The notes under the pieces are model-generated. The model was not told the origin of the DNA. It did not search any database and saw nothing but the letters and a program-made list of their open reading frames with translations. The translations under genes and the position numbers were made by a program. DNA of 64,000 nucleotides, taken from NCBI RefSeq assembly GCF_021462225.1, contig NC_061816.1:25777049-25841048 (forward strand). The letters run 5' to 3'. Positions 11,120 to 23,257 of this stretch are shown piece after piece. This DNA is from Girardinichthys multiradiatus (taxonomy: Eukaryota; Chordata; Actinopteri; Cyprinodontiformes; Goodeidae). Every line of letters starts with the position of its first letter. Position 1 is the first letter of the stretch.

Positions 11120-12510
11120 TGCTGGATTTTAAAGGGGACATATCATGTAAAATCTACTTTTTTAGCTCTTAAACATTTTTTTATGTATTGGGAGTCTCTG
11201 AAAGTCAAATTTAATTTAGTCATTCTGCATTGATATATTTAGATGCCTTTTTGGATCATATTTGGTCAGTCTGTTCAGATTTTTCCATTTTTTATTGCGA
11301 TTCTCTCTATTATGTCACAGTGTTTTCTGTGGAACTTTTAAAGATGGTCATGGACTTCCGGCTAATTAATCCAGCAAATCCGCCATTTTTTTCTCTCGCA
11401 GTATTTATGCAATTCAAGTTGAAGGATGCCGAAGCAGCAAGTGGAAAAATCTAAATGCTCTGTTGTCGGGTGTATTAACCCACACCAGTCATTACACCGT
11501 CCCCCAGGATCAGAACCTCTTCGGGGTGCCTGATTAAATTTTATTTTTCATAAAAATGTGTCAACATCAGTGGGGAAAGTCCTCTTCGTTTGTGCAAAGC
11601 ACTTCAAGGAGGAGGGTTTCAGTAACTTTGGCCAGTATGACGGAGGATTAGCCCAAAGGCTGTCTGAGGGGGGATTAGCCGAAAGTCTGTCTGAGGCGTC
11701 AGTTCCTTCTGTCTTGCTAATGTTAGCGCTGTGCGCTCGCTTTTACCTCCTTAAATACATCACCCTATTGTGTGTTTTGAATAACAATATTAAACAAACA
11801 GTTTTGCAATCTGTTTGGTTGCCCTTTTTGCCTTGGGAAACACATGATCCAAATGCATTCAGTGATGTTCTTGATGCTAGCGTTAGCTAACTTGTTAACA
11901 ATGTTGGGGTCTTGTTTAAAAGTTGTGTTCATTCAATTTGTGGTAGCATTAACATTTTAAAAGGTATCTTACAAGTAGTTTGTGTAAAAATATTGTCAGT
12001 AACATTAGTAATGGGATTACAGCTTTTGTTGCTTCTGTAAATTCTTTAATTTTTCTCCACTATTGTTCAAAGGTTTTTATGTAGCGTACTAAGGTAGGGG
12101 TGTTCAAAGTCAGTCCTTGCGAGGTCCTGACGTGCTTTATCACACCTGATTTGAATGATTGCAGCTCAGCAAAACCTTGTTAATCAACCATCGCTGTTGT
12201 TTGTTGGATCCGATAGCTTACAGGTACAATATTAGTTTTAGTGCTGTTGTTATCATGCATTAGTAAACGTTGCACATTGTTGGTGCACATTGTTGGTGAT
12301 TTTGTATATACATCTTGTTTTTTAGACGTTTGTTGATATTTATCGAGGGCAAGTAAAGTATTGGAATCTTGTTTTACTCAGATGTCTAAAGAAACAAGGC
12401 AGGAACCATCATTTACCAGCACAGGCCGAACGGGGAGGAGTGGAAGGCTGCCTGGAGAGGGGAGGGGTGTGAAATGCCTCATTTGCATTTAAAGAGACGA
12501 CAGCAAAATG
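11120..12510 (+). mobile_element. THAP-bearing DNA element, decayed
   Basis: The region starts with TAAAGGGGACATATCATG and includes a THAP-type zinc-finger frame (11426-11890). It ends near a GAAATGCCTCATTTGCATTT stretch at about 12470-12490. THAP fingers occur in Kolobok- and P-type transposases as well as in host proteins, so the class is inferred. No clear matching right terminal repeat was seen. A different fish repeat (GTTCAAAGTCAGTCCTTGCG ...) seems to sit inside at 12105-12200. Confidence 0.55.
11426..11890 (+). pseudogene. THAP zinc-finger domain fragment
   Basis: From the ATG at 11426 the frame reads MPKQQVEKSKCSVVGC. Cysteines fall at residues 11 and 16, followed by Cys56-x2-His59 (CAKHF), which fits the THAP C2CH rule (C-x2-4-C, 35-53 residues, C-x2-H). 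A TGA at 11531-11533 (codon 36) interrupts it, and the same frame then stays open to 11890. THAP domains bind DNA. The part after about codon 90 (LSEGGLAESLSE and beyond) is not recognised. Transposon origin is more likely than a host gene because of the stop and the repeat-like surroundings. Confidence 0.75.
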
Positions 12511-12811
12511 AGACGTCAAAAGGGAAGCTTAAAAAATGAGTTAAATGAACACCTGAGTAGCCAAAATAATGACAAATTCAAACCAAAGCATTGCAGTTTC
12601 ACTTTATAGAGACAAATTAGATGCAAATCTAAAAGGTGCCAAGTGATGCATTGGTTGCTAAATGCAGTTAAAACAGACAACATATGTTTGAAAACTTTTG
12701 ATTTCCTCATTATCACAGAAAAACACAGTGGAGGGCAATCATTTTGTTTCTTCCCCTTCACAAATTGATTCTCTTGTTCATAGTGTTTCTTCATCATTGC
12801 GTGTTGCATGA
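12511..12811. other. Intergenic, nothing recognised
   Basis: No feature was recognised before the LINE homology begins at about 12812. Confidence 0.4.
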
Positions 12812-12829
12812 TTAGACAATGCAGCCCCG

Positions 12830-14342
12830 TTGAAAAAGAAGGTAATTATTCATAGGAGGCTAGCTCCCTGGTTTAATTCAGAGCTGCGTACTTTAAAGCA
12901 CAATGTTAGAAAATTGGAGAGAAAATGGCGCTCTACACACCTAGAGGATTCCTATTTAATCTGGAAAAATAGCTTACTGTTGTATAAAAAGACACTTCAC
13001 CAAGCTAGAACAGCTTATTTCTCATCATTAATAGAAGAGAACAATAATAATCCTAGGTTTCTCTTTAGTAAAGTTGCTAAACTTACACAGAGTCATAGCT
13101 CTGTTGAGCCATCCATTCCCTTAGCTCTCAGCAGTAATGACTTTATGGGATTCTTCCAAAATAAAATTGATTCTATCAAAAAGAAAATCTTTGACATACT
13201 CCCAAAGATGATTACTTCATCCTCAGCAAGTGAGACAACATTGGAAGTAACTGTAGAACCTGATCTGTGTTTGGACTGTTTTGATCCTGTGGAGCTTCCT
13301 GAGTTATCAGAAATATTAGCTTCATCTAAACCTTCAACTTGTACGTTAGATCCAATCCCAACCAAATTATTTAAGGAAGTGTTCCCTCTGATTACCAGCC
13401 CCATTTTAGGTATGATTAACTGTTGGAAAAATTTATATAAATTATGATTGTTTAGTTTAATCTAGGTTTATGTTTTAAGTTCTACTATAGTTAAAGATGA
13501 TTCCTGTGATTGTTTTTTAGTGTCTAAAACGGAGTGGAGAGTTAAGGAATGCGGTCTGGAGTGGATCACTCTCTGGACATGACATGCTCATACCATTCAT
13601 GGGAATCATGAATCATGAATTCATCTTGTGTCTTATTTTGCACTGATCTGTAATTATCAGCTTTTTAACTAACATTAACCTATCCTTAGTAAATGGATAT
13701 GTACCACAGGCTTTTAAGGTAGCTGTAATTAAACCTTTACTTAAGAAACCTTCGCTTGATCGAGATGACTTGAAAAATTACAGACCTATATCCAATCTTC
13801 CGTTCTTATCTAAAATTCTTAAGAAAATAGTTGCTAATAAAAAGTGTGAGAATTTACACAGCAATGACCTGTTTGAAGAGTTTCAGTCAGGCTTCAGAGC
13901 TCATCATAGCACTGAAACAGCTCTGCTGAAAGTCATTAATGATATTCTTATGGCCTCAGATAATGGACTTGTGTCTGTACTTGTCCTGTTAGATCTCAGT
14001 GCTGCATTTGATACAGTCGATCACAATATTCTCTTAGAAAGGCTGGAATATGCTGTAGGGATGAGGGGAACAGCGCTAGGCTGGTTTAAATCTCATCTGT
14101 CTGACAGATTTCAGTTTGCTCATGTAAATGATAAATCATATTTAAACTCCAGGGTTAATTGTGGAGTACCACAGGGTTCAGTACTTGGGCCAATTTTCTT
14201 TACTATATATATGCTTCCAACAGGTAAAATTATCAGGCAGCATGGGATAGATTTTCACTGTAATGCTGATGATACTCAGCTTTACTTATCCATAAATCCT
14301 GATGAGCCCAACCAGTTAGATAGACTACAAGCATGTCTTTAA
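12830..14342 (+). pseudogene. L2 LINE ORF2 (linker and RT), interrupted
   Basis: 12830-13420 encodes the linker before the RT (APWFNSELRTLKHNVRKLER, then ALSSNDFMGFFQNKIDSIKK) and ends at PILGMIN, where the LTR is inserted. 13681 onward resumes with VNGYVPQAFKVAVIK-like coding. It then shows NYRPISNLPFLSKILKKI, SGFRAHHSTETALLKVIND, LLDLSAAFDTVDHNILLERL, GVPQGSVLGPIFFTIYMLP and NADDTQLYL. The last is the catalytic box with Asn for the usual Tyr, so ADD is kept. The frame stops at 14342 in the satellite junction, so the thumb is missing. Confidence 0.93.
13421..13674 (+). mobile_element. Solo LTR, internally shortened, inside the L2
   Basis: It starts TGTTGGAAAAATTTATATAA and ends TTTTTAACTAACA, with a 5-bp target duplication TTAAC at 13416-13420 and 13675-13679. 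It is the same family as the 417-bp solo LTR at 25594-26010 but lacks about 160 bp, with the break near 13618 in an ATGAATCATGAATTC stretch. The L2 reading resumes after the second TTAAC. A solo LTR forms by recombination between the two LTRs of a retroelement. Confidence 0.9.
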
Positions 14343-14350
14343 GACATAAA

Positions 14351-17300
14351 TCTCGACGCAAAAGGTGCTCATTTTGTGTTCTAAAGACCAAAAACTCATT
14401 CTTTCAGGCTTGCGAAACAGCTTTTTCAATATCAACGCAAACGGTGCTCGTTTTGTGTTCGCGGGACCAAAAACTCATTCTTTCAGGCTTGCGAAACAAC
14501 TTTTTCAATATTGACGCAAACGGTGATCTTTTTGTGTTCTAAGGACCAAAAACTCATTCTTTCAGGCTTGCGAAACAGCTTTTTCAATATCGACGCAAAC
14601 GGTGCTCGTTTTGTGTTCTAAAGACCAAAAAGTCATTCTTTCGGGCTTGCGAAACAGCTTTTTCAATATCGACGCAAACGGTGCTCGTTTCGTGTTCTAA
14701 AGACCAAAAAGTCATTATTTCGGGCTTGCAAACAGCTTTTTCAATATCGACGCAAACGGTTCTCGTTTTGTGTTCGCAGGACCAAAAACTCATTCTTTCA
14801 GGCTTGCGAAACAGCTTTTTCAATATCGACACAAACGGTGCTCGTTTTGTGTTCTAAAGACCAAAAACTAATTCTTTCAGGCTTACAAAACAGCTTTTTC
14901 AATATCGACGCAAACGGTGCTCGTTTTGTGTTCTAAAGACGAAAAACTCATTCTTTCAGGCTTGCGAAACAGCTTTTTCAATATCGACTCAAACGGTGCT
15001 CGTTTTGTGTTCTAAAGACGAAAAACTCATTCTTTCAGGCTTGCGAAACAGCTTTTTCAATATCGACGCAAACGGTGCTCGTTTCGTGTTCTAAAGACCA
15101 AAAAGTCATTCTTTCGGGCTTGCAAAACAGCTTTTTCAATATCGACGCAAACGGTTCTCGTTTTGTGTTCGCAGGACCAAAAACTCATTCTTTCAGGCTT
15201 GCGAAACAACTTTTTCAATATCGACACAAACGGTGCTCGTTTTGTGTTCTAAAGACCAAAAACTCATTCTTTCAGGCTTACAAAACAGCTTTTTCAATAT
15301 CGACTCAAACGGTGCTCGTTTTGTGTTGTAAAGACCAAAAAGTCATTCTTTCGGGCTTGCAAAACAGCTTTTTCAATACCGACGCAAACGGTGCTCGTTT
15401 TGTGTTCTAAAGACAAAAAAGTAATTATTTCGGGCTTGCTAAACAGCTTTTTCAATATCGACGCAAACGGTTCTCGTTTTGTGTTCGCAGGACCAAAAAC
15501 TCATTCTTTCAGGCTTGCGAAACAGCTTTTTCAATATCGACACAAACGGTGCTCGTTTTGTGTTCTAAAGACCAAAAACTAATTCTTTCAGGCTTACAAA
15601 ACAGCTTTTTCAATATCGACGCAAACGGTTCTCGTTTTGTGTTCGCAGGACCAAAAACTCATTCTTTCAGGCTTGCGAAACAGCTTTTTCAATATCGACG
15701 CAAACGGTGCTCGTTTCGTGTTCTAAAGACCAAAAACTCATTCTTTCAGGCTTACAAAACAGCTTTTTCAATATCGACTCAAACGGTGCTCGTTTTGTGT
15801 TGTAAAGACCAAAAAGTCATTCTTTCGGGCTTGCAAAACAGCTTTTTCAATACCGACGCAAACGGTGCTCGTTTTGTGTTCTAAAGACAAAAAAGTAATT
15901 ATTTCGGGCTTGCTAAACAGCTTTTTCAATATCGACGCAAACGGTTCTCGTTTTGTGTTCGCAGGACCAAAAACTCATTCTTTCAGGCTTGCGAAACAGC
16001 TTTTTCAATATCGACACAAACGGTGCTCGTTTTGTGTTCTAAAGACCAAAAACTAATTCTTTCAGGCTTACAAAACAGCTTTTTCAATATCGACGCAAAC
16101 GGTTCTCGTTTTGTGTTCGCAGGACCAAAAACTCATTCTTTCAGGCTTGCGAAACAGCTTTTTCAATATCGACGCAAACGGTGCTCGTTTCGTGTTCTAA
16201 AGACCAAAAAGTCATTCTTTCGGGCTTGCAAAACAGCTTTTTCAATATCGACGCAAACGGTTCTCGTTTTGTGTTCGCAGGACCAAAAACTCATTCTTTC
16301 AGGCTTGCGAAACAGCTTTTTCAATATTGACACAAACGGTGCTCGTTTTGTGTTCTAAAGACCAAAAACTAATTCTTTCAGGCTTACAAAACAGCTTTTT
16401 CAATATCGACGCAAACGGTGCTCGTTTTGTGTTCTAAAGACGAAAAACTCATTCTTTCAGGCTTGCGAAACAGCTTTTTCAATATCGACTCAAACGGTGC
16501 TCGTTTTGTGTTCTAAAGACGAAAAACTCATTCTTTCAGGCTTGCGAAACAGCTTTTTCAATATCGACGCAAACGGTGCTCGTTTCGTGTTCTAAAGACC
16601 AAAAAGTCATTCTTTCGGGCTTGCAAAACAGCTTTTTCAATATCGACGCAAACGGTTCTCGTTTTGTGTTCGCAGGACCAAAAACTCATTCTTTCAGGCT
16701 TGCGAAACAGCTTTTTCAATATCGACACAAACGGTGCTCGTTTTGTGTTCTAAAGACCAAAAACTCATTCTTTCAGGCTTACAAAACAGCTTTTTCAATA
16801 TCGACGCAAACGGTGCTCGTTTTGTGTTCTAAAGACGAAAAAGTCATTCTTTCGGGCTTGCGAAACAGCTTTTTCAATATCAACGCAAACGGTGCTCGTT
16901 TTGTGTTCGCGGGACCAAAAACTCATTCTTTCAGGCTTGCGAAACAACTTTTTCAATATTGACGCAAAGGGTGATCTGTTTGTGTTCTAAGGACCAAAAA
17001 CTCATTCTTTCAGGCTTGCGAAACAGCTTTTTCAATATCAACGAAAACGGTGCTCGTTTTGTGTTCGCGGGACCAAAAACTCATTCTTTCAGGCTTGCGA
17101 AACAGCTTTTTCAATATCGACGCAAACGGTGCTCGTTTTGTGTTCTAAAGACCAAAAAGTCATTCTTTCGGGCTTGCGAAACAGCTTTTTCAATATCGAC
17201 GCAAACGGTGCTCGTTTCGTGTTCTAAAGACCAAAAAGTCATTCTTTCGGGCTTGCAAAACAGCTTTTCAATATCGACGCAAACGGTTCTCGTTTTGCGT

Positions 17301-20300
17301 TCGCAGGACCAAAAACTCATTCTTTCAGGCTTGCGAAACAGCTTTTTCAATATCGACGCAAACGGTGCTCGTTTTGTGTTCTAAAGACGAAAAACTCATT
17401 CTTTCAGGCTTGCGAAACAGCTTTTTCAATATCGACTCAAACGGTGCTCGTTTTGTGTTCTAAAGATGAAAAACTCATTCTTTCAGGCTTGCGAAACAGC
17501 TTTTTCAATATTGACCCAAACGGTGTTCGTTTTGTGTTCGCGGGACCAAAACCTCATTCTTTCAGGCTTGCGAAACAGCTTTTTCAATATCGACGCAAAC
17601 GGTGCTCGTTTTGTGTTCTAAAGACCAAAAAGTCATTCTTTCGGGCTTGCGAAACAGCTTTTTCAATATCGACGCAAACGGTTCTCGTTTTGTGTTCGCG
17701 GGACCAAAACCTCATTCTTTCAGGCTTGCGAAACAGCTTTTTCAATATCGACGCAAACGGTGCTCGTTTTGTGTTCTAAAGACCAAAAAGTCATTCTTTC
17801 GGGCTTGCGAAACAGCTTTTTCAATATCGACGCAAACGGTGCTCGTTTCGTGTTCTAAAGACCAAAAAGTCATTCTTTCGGGCTTGCAAAACAGCTTTTT
17901 CAATATCGACGCAAACGGTTCTCGTTTTGTGTTCGCAGGACCAAAAACTCATTCTTTCAGGCTTGCGAAACAGCTTTTTCAATATCGACGCAAACGGTGC
18001 TCGTTTTGTGTTCTAAAGACAAAAAAGTAATTCTTTCAGGCTTACAAAACAGCTTTTTCAATATCGACGCAAACGGTGCTCGTTTTGTGTTCTAAAGACG
18101 AAAAACTCATTCTTTCAGGCTTGCGAAACAGCTTTTTCAATATCGACTGAAACGGTGCTCGTTTTGTGTTCTAAAGACGAAAAACTCATTCTTTCAGGCT
18201 TGCGAAACAGCTTTTTCAATATTGACTCAAACGGTGCTCGTTTTGTGTTCTAAAGACCAAAAAGTCATTATTTCGGGCTTGCAAAACAGCTTTTTCAATA
18301 CCGACGCAAACGGTGCTCGTTTTGTGTTCTAAAGACAAAAAAGTAATTCTTTCGGGCTTGCTAAACAGCTTTTTCAATATTGACGCAAACGGTTCTCGTT
18401 TTGTGTTCGCGGGACCAAAAACTCATTCTTTCAGGCTTGCGAAACAGCTTTTTCAATATCGACGCAAACGGTGCTCGTTTTGTGTTCTAAAGACCAAAAA
18501 GTCATTATTTCGGGCTTGCGAAACAGCTTTTTCAATACCGACGCAAACGGTGCTCGTTTTGTGTTCTAAAGACAGAAAAGTCATTCTTTCGGGCTTGCGA
18601 AACAGCTTTTTCAATATCGACGCAAACGGTGCTCGTTTTGTGTTCTAAAGACCAAAAAGTCATTATTTCGGGCTTGCGAAACAGCTTTTTCAATATCGAC
18701 GCAAACGGTGCTCGTTTTGTGTTCTAAAGACCAAAAACTTATTCTTTCAGGCTTGCGAAACAGCTTTTTCAATATCGACACAAACGGTGCTCGTTTTGTG
18801 TTCTAAAGACGAAAAACTCATTCTTTCAGGCTTGCGAAACAGCTTTTTCAATATCGACTCAAACGGTGCTCGTTTTGTGTTCTAAAGACCAAAAAGTCAT
18901 TCTTTCGGGCTTGCGAAACATCTTTTTCAATACCGACGCAAACGGTGCTCGTTTTGTGTTCTAAAGACAAAAAAGTAATTATTTCGGGCTTGCTAAACAG
19001 CTTTTTCAATATTGACGCAAACGGTGCTCGTTTTGTGTTCTAAAGACGAAAAACTCATTCTTTCAGGCTTGCGAAACAGCTTTTTCAATATCGACTCAAA
19101 CGGTGCTCGTTTTGTGTTCTAAAGACAAAAAACTCATTCTTTCAGGCTTGCGAAACAGCTTTTTCAATATCGACTCAAACGGTGCTCGTTTTGTGTTCTA
19201 AAGACCAAAAAGTCATTCTTTCGGGCTTGCGAAACAGCTTTTTCAATACCGACGCAAACGGTGCTCGTTTTGTGTTCTAAAGACAAAAAAGTAATTCTTT
19301 CGGGCTTGCTAAACAGCTTTTTCAATATTGACGCAAACGGTTCTCGTTTTGTGTTCGCGGGACCAAAAACTCATTCTTTCTGGCTTGCGAAACAGCTTTT
19401 TCAATATCGACTCAAACGGTGCTCGTTTTGTGTTCTAAAGACCAAAAAGTCATTCTTTCGGGCTTGCGAAACAGCTTTTTCAATACCGACGCAAACGGTG
19501 CTCGTTTTGTGTTTTAAAGACAAAAAAGTGATTCTTTCGGGCTTGCTAAACAGCTTTTTCAATATTGACGCAAACGGTTCACGTTTTGTGTTCGCGGGAC
19601 CAAAAACTCATTCTTTCTGGCTTGCGAAACAGCTTTTTCAATATCGACTCAAACGGTGCTCGTTTTGTGTTATAAAGACCAAAAAGTCATTCTTTCGGGC
19701 TTGCGAAACAGCTTTTTCAATATCAACGCAAACGGTGCTCGTTTTGTGTTCGCGGGACCAAAAACTCATTATTTCAGGCTTGCGACACAGCTTTTTCAAT
19801 ATCGACGCAAACGGTGCTCGTTTTGTGTTCTAAAGATCAAAAAGTCATTCTTTCGGGCTTGCGAAACAGCTTTTTCAATATCGACGCAAACGGTGCTCGT
19901 TTCGTGTTCGCAGGACCAAAAACTCATTCTTTCAGGCTTGCGAAACAGCTTTTTCAATATCGACTCAAACGGTGCTCGTTTTGTGTTCTAAAGACCAAAA
20001 ACTCATTCTTTCAGGCTTACAAAACAGCTTTTTCAATATCGACGCAAACGGTGCTCGTTTTGTGTTCTAAAGACGAAAAACTCATTCTTTCAGGCTTGCG
20101 AAACAGCATTTTTCAATATCGACTCAAACGGTGCTCGTTTTGTGTTCTAAAGACCAAAAAGTCATTCTTTCGGGCTTGCAAAACAGCTTTTTCAATACCG
20201 ACGCAAACGGTGCTCGTTTTGTGTTCTAAAGACAAAAAAGTAATTCTTTCGGGCTTGCTAAACAGCTTTTTCAATATTGACGCAAACGGTTCTCGTTTTG

Positions 20301-21003
20301 TGTTCGCGGGACCAAAAACTCATTCTTTCAGGCTTGCGAAACAGCTTTTTCAATATCGACTCAAACGGTGCTCGTTTTGTGTTCTAAAGACCAAAAAGTC
20401 ATTCTTTCGGGCTTGCGAAACAGCTTTTTCAATACCGACACAAACGGTGCTCGTTTTGTGTTCTAAAGACGAAAAACTCATTCTTTCAGGCTTGCGAAAC
20501 AGCTTTTTCAATATTGACCCAAACGGTTCTCGTTTTGTGTTCGCGGGACCAAAAACTCATTCTTTCAGGCTTGCGAAACAGCTTTTTCAATATCGACACA
20601 AACGGTGCTCGTTTTGTGTTCTAAAGACCAAAAACTCATTCTTTCAGGCTTACAAAACAGCTTTTTCAATATCGAGGCAAACGGTGCTCGTTTTGTGTTC
20701 TAAAGACGAAAAACTCATTCTTTCAGGCTTGCGAAACAGCTTTTTCAATATCGACTCAAACGGTGCTCGTTTTGTGTTCTAAAGACCAAAAAGTCCTTCT
20801 TTCGGGCTTGCGAAACAGCTTTTTCAATACCGACGCAAACGGTGCTCGTTTTGTGTTCTAAAGACAAAAAAGTCATTCTTTCGGGCTTGCTAAACAGCTT
20901 TTTCAATATTGACGCAAACGGTTCTCGTTTTGTGTTCGCGGGACCAAAAACTCATTCTTTCAGGCTTGCGAAACAGCTTTTTCAATATCGACGCAAACGG
21001 TTC
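14351..21003. repeat. 79-bp satellite array, about 84 units
   Basis: Head-to-tail 79-bp units; for example, the CGACGCAAA box recurs at 14591 and 14670. Typical landmarks are CGACGCAAACGGTGCTCG, TTTTGTGTTCTAAAGACC, CATTCTTTCGGGCTTGCG and AAACAGCTTTTTCAATAT. Variants occur at set positions: CTAAAGACC against CGCAGGACC or CGCGGGACC, GTGCTCG against GTTCTCG, and GACG against GACT or GACA. Higher-order blocks exist: a rare TGTTGTAAAG variant appears at about 15327 and 15801, 474 bp (6 units) apart, inside near-identical sequence. Blocks starting at 18313 and 19261 are 948 bp (12 units) apart. Only rare units differ in length (one A lost near 14728, one T lost near 17265, one base gained near 20107). 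Confidence 0.98.
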
Positions 21004-21715
21004 TCACAGGCGTGTGCAGGAAATGGGCTACAGGTGCCGCATTCCCCTGGTCAAGCCACTTTTGAACCAGAAACAGCGGCAGAAGCGCCTGACCTGGGCT
21101 ACAGAGAAGCAGCACTGTACTGTTGCTCAGTGGTCCAAAGTACCTTTTTCGGATGAAAGCAAATTCGGCATGTCATTCGGAAATCAAGGTGCCACAGTCT
21201 AGAGGAAGACTGGGGAAAAGGAAATGCCAAAATGCCAGAAGTCCAGTGTCAAGTACCCACAGTCAGTGATGGTCTGGGGTACCGTGTCAGCTGCTGGTGT
21301 TGGTCCACTGTGTTTTATCAATGGCAGGGTCAATGCAGCTAGCTATCAGGAGATTTTGGAGCACTTCATGCTTCCATCTGCTGAAAAGCTTTATGGAGAT
21401 GAAGATTTCATTTTTCAGCACGACCTGGCACCTGCTCACAGTGCCAAAACCACTGGTAAATGGTTTACTGACCATGGTATCACTGTGCTCAATTGGCCTG
21501 CCAACTCTCCTGACCTGAACCCCATAGAGAATCTGTGGGAAATTGTGAAGAGAACGTTGAGAGACTCAAGACCCAACACTCTGGATGAGCTAAAGGCCGC
21601 TATCGAAGCATCCTGGGCCTCCATAAGATCTCAGCAGTGCCACAGGCTGATTGCCTCCATGCCACGCCACATTGAAGCAGTCATTTCTGCCAAAGGATTC
21701 CCGACCAAGTATTGA
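21004..21715 (+). pseudogene. Tc1 transposase, catalytic half
   Basis: The frame covers the catalytic domain from RRVQEMGYRCRIPLVKPLL. FSDESKF holds the first Asp, FQHDLAPAHSAKTTGKW the second Asp, and [15 protein letters not shown] the Glu. It ends FPTKY-stop at 21713-21715. One in-frame TAG near 21200 sits where a tryptophan occurs in the 29.7-kb copy. The N-terminal DNA-binding part is missing, so it is inactive. Confidence 0.93.
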
Positions 21716-21992
21716 GTGCATAACTGTACATGATTATTTGAAGGTTGACGTTTTTTGTATTAAAAACACTTTTCTTTTTTTGGTCGGATGAAATATGCTA
21801 ATTTTGTGAGATAGGAATTTTGGGTTTTCATGAGCTGTATGCCAAAATCATCCGTATTAAGACAATAAAAGACCTGAAATATTTCAGTTAGTGTGCAATG
21901 AATCTAAAATATATGAATGTTAAATTTTCATCATTACATTATGGAAAATAATGAACTTTATCACAATATGCTAATATTTTGGGAAGGACCTG
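21004..21992 (+). mobile_element. Tc1 element, 5' half replaced by satellite
   Basis: Same family as the full element at 29666-31275. It begins in mid-transposase at CACAGGCGTGTGCAGG, directly after the satellite, and keeps the whole right terminal repeat ending GGGAAGGACCTG with TA at 21993-21994. The left end and the DNA-binding half are absent, and they are not on the far side of the satellite either. Confidence 0.95.
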
Positions 21993-22195
21993 TAAGTCAC
22001 TGACTCGATGCAATCTGCTGGGTTTCCTTAGATAGAAATTTTTTTTATCCAATTTAAATAAATAACTGAATCTGACTGCACTATTCAATTGTTAGGATTA
22101 ATTGGAATGTATGTACCTGACTTTTGTAAAGTGCCGTGAGACAACATGTGTTGTGAATTGGCGCTATATAAATAAATTGAATTGAATTGAAAACA
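21993..22195 (+). repeat. LINE-type 3' tail repeat
   Basis: It reads AGTCACTGACTCGATGCAAT, CTGCTGGGTTTCCTTAGATA and then GTGAATTGGCGCTATATAAA, ending in TTGAATTGAATTGAA. The Tc1 is inserted in it, or abuts it. Related pieces are at 36895-37216 (upstream part) and 41640-41765 (tail). Confidence 0.75.
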
Positions 22196-23257
22196 TGCTG
22201 ACAGGTTGTTCGAGATCTATTTCATTCAGTGACGCAGTTTATTTAGGCGAAGGCATCTCACATATTAGCAAAATGTGCCAAAACTGTGCCAAATGTGTTT
22301 TTCATCCCATAAAAGGAAATCTGATCAAATAAAAGTGCTGATTTCCATTGTAGTACTCCTTCTGCATATGACATAGCCTTTGGTCATGACATGTACCCTG
22401 TGTATCATCAAAATGTACCATTGTGTACAGCGTAAAATCAATTTAATGAAAAGACGTCTAACTTAAATCCTTTTTTACTGCAAGTGAAGGAATTTTATTT
22501 AAAAAGTATGTATAAAAATGCGCAAAAAAGATTTGATCCATCGCTAAGCCCCGCCCCCCATAGTTACTGTTGCTATGACTGACAAGCATTGCTAGCCGCC
22601 TAGATATTGTGATGGATTTCACAGTGATTTTGGTGAAAGATGTTCATTTCAAATTTCTGGAGTGATGAGCAGAAAGAACTGCAAAATGCATAAGGAAAAA
22701 CATATTGACGACATGATTTGTGAGCGGAGTAATGTTAATGAAGAGGACATAAAAATCGAACCGAGGGCTCACCGTTCTTTTTGTAAGACTCAGCCACCCC
22801 ACGTCTTAATAATTCACGTACAGAACAAACATTTAAATGAGCAACAATTTTCTTGCATTGCAGGGAAAGTAAATATATTACTTTCTTATAAGCCAACTTT
22901 CTCGTTTCAGCCAGTAAACTAACTATTACAAGCTAGATTTCAGTATCTGTAATGCTATTGGCCGGTTGCTTAATGCTTTTTGTCTGTTTATAGTGCATTT
23001 TGTTTAATACATTGGATCTGATCAGAGCACAAGAAGAAAGCCCAGTGAAAGTTCACACTAGTTTGCCACAGTAGTGGCACAAACCAAGAGGAGCCAAAAT
23101 AAATAGCCCCTCCCTTCTAAAGCTAACCTCCATCATTGTCATCGTCAGCCTACTAGACGCAGCTGTCAGAAGTATATTTCATTTTCATGTCACTGGTCCG
23201 CTAAATGTCATCCAAAACTTTCAAACTTGTAACTATCCTCTATGCCATTACAAGTGA
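22196..23257. other. Intergenic, unassigned
   Basis: No gene was recognised. A stretch TAAGCCCCGCCCCCCATAGT at 22545-22564 resembles dispersed fish repeats. An 86-codon frame at 22662-22922 shows no known domain. Confidence 0.4.

Larger units (their letters stand above)
12812..14350 (+). mobile_element. L2-like LINE, truncated at both ends
   Basis: It covers the region after the endonuclease through the RT palm of an L2-like LINE. The 5' end lacks the endonuclease. The 3' end stops abruptly where the 79-bp satellite begins. A solo LTR (13421-13674) interrupts it. Loss of the 3' end is not explained by normal LINE 5' truncation and points to a rearrangement at the satellite boundary. Confidence 0.92.

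Noticed and set aside
14351..21003. Satellite as a CRISPR array or as a repeat-protein gene
   Set aside because: There are no unique spacers between repeats, so it is not CRISPR. The frames shift by one base per unit and are open on both strands, so coding is not supported.
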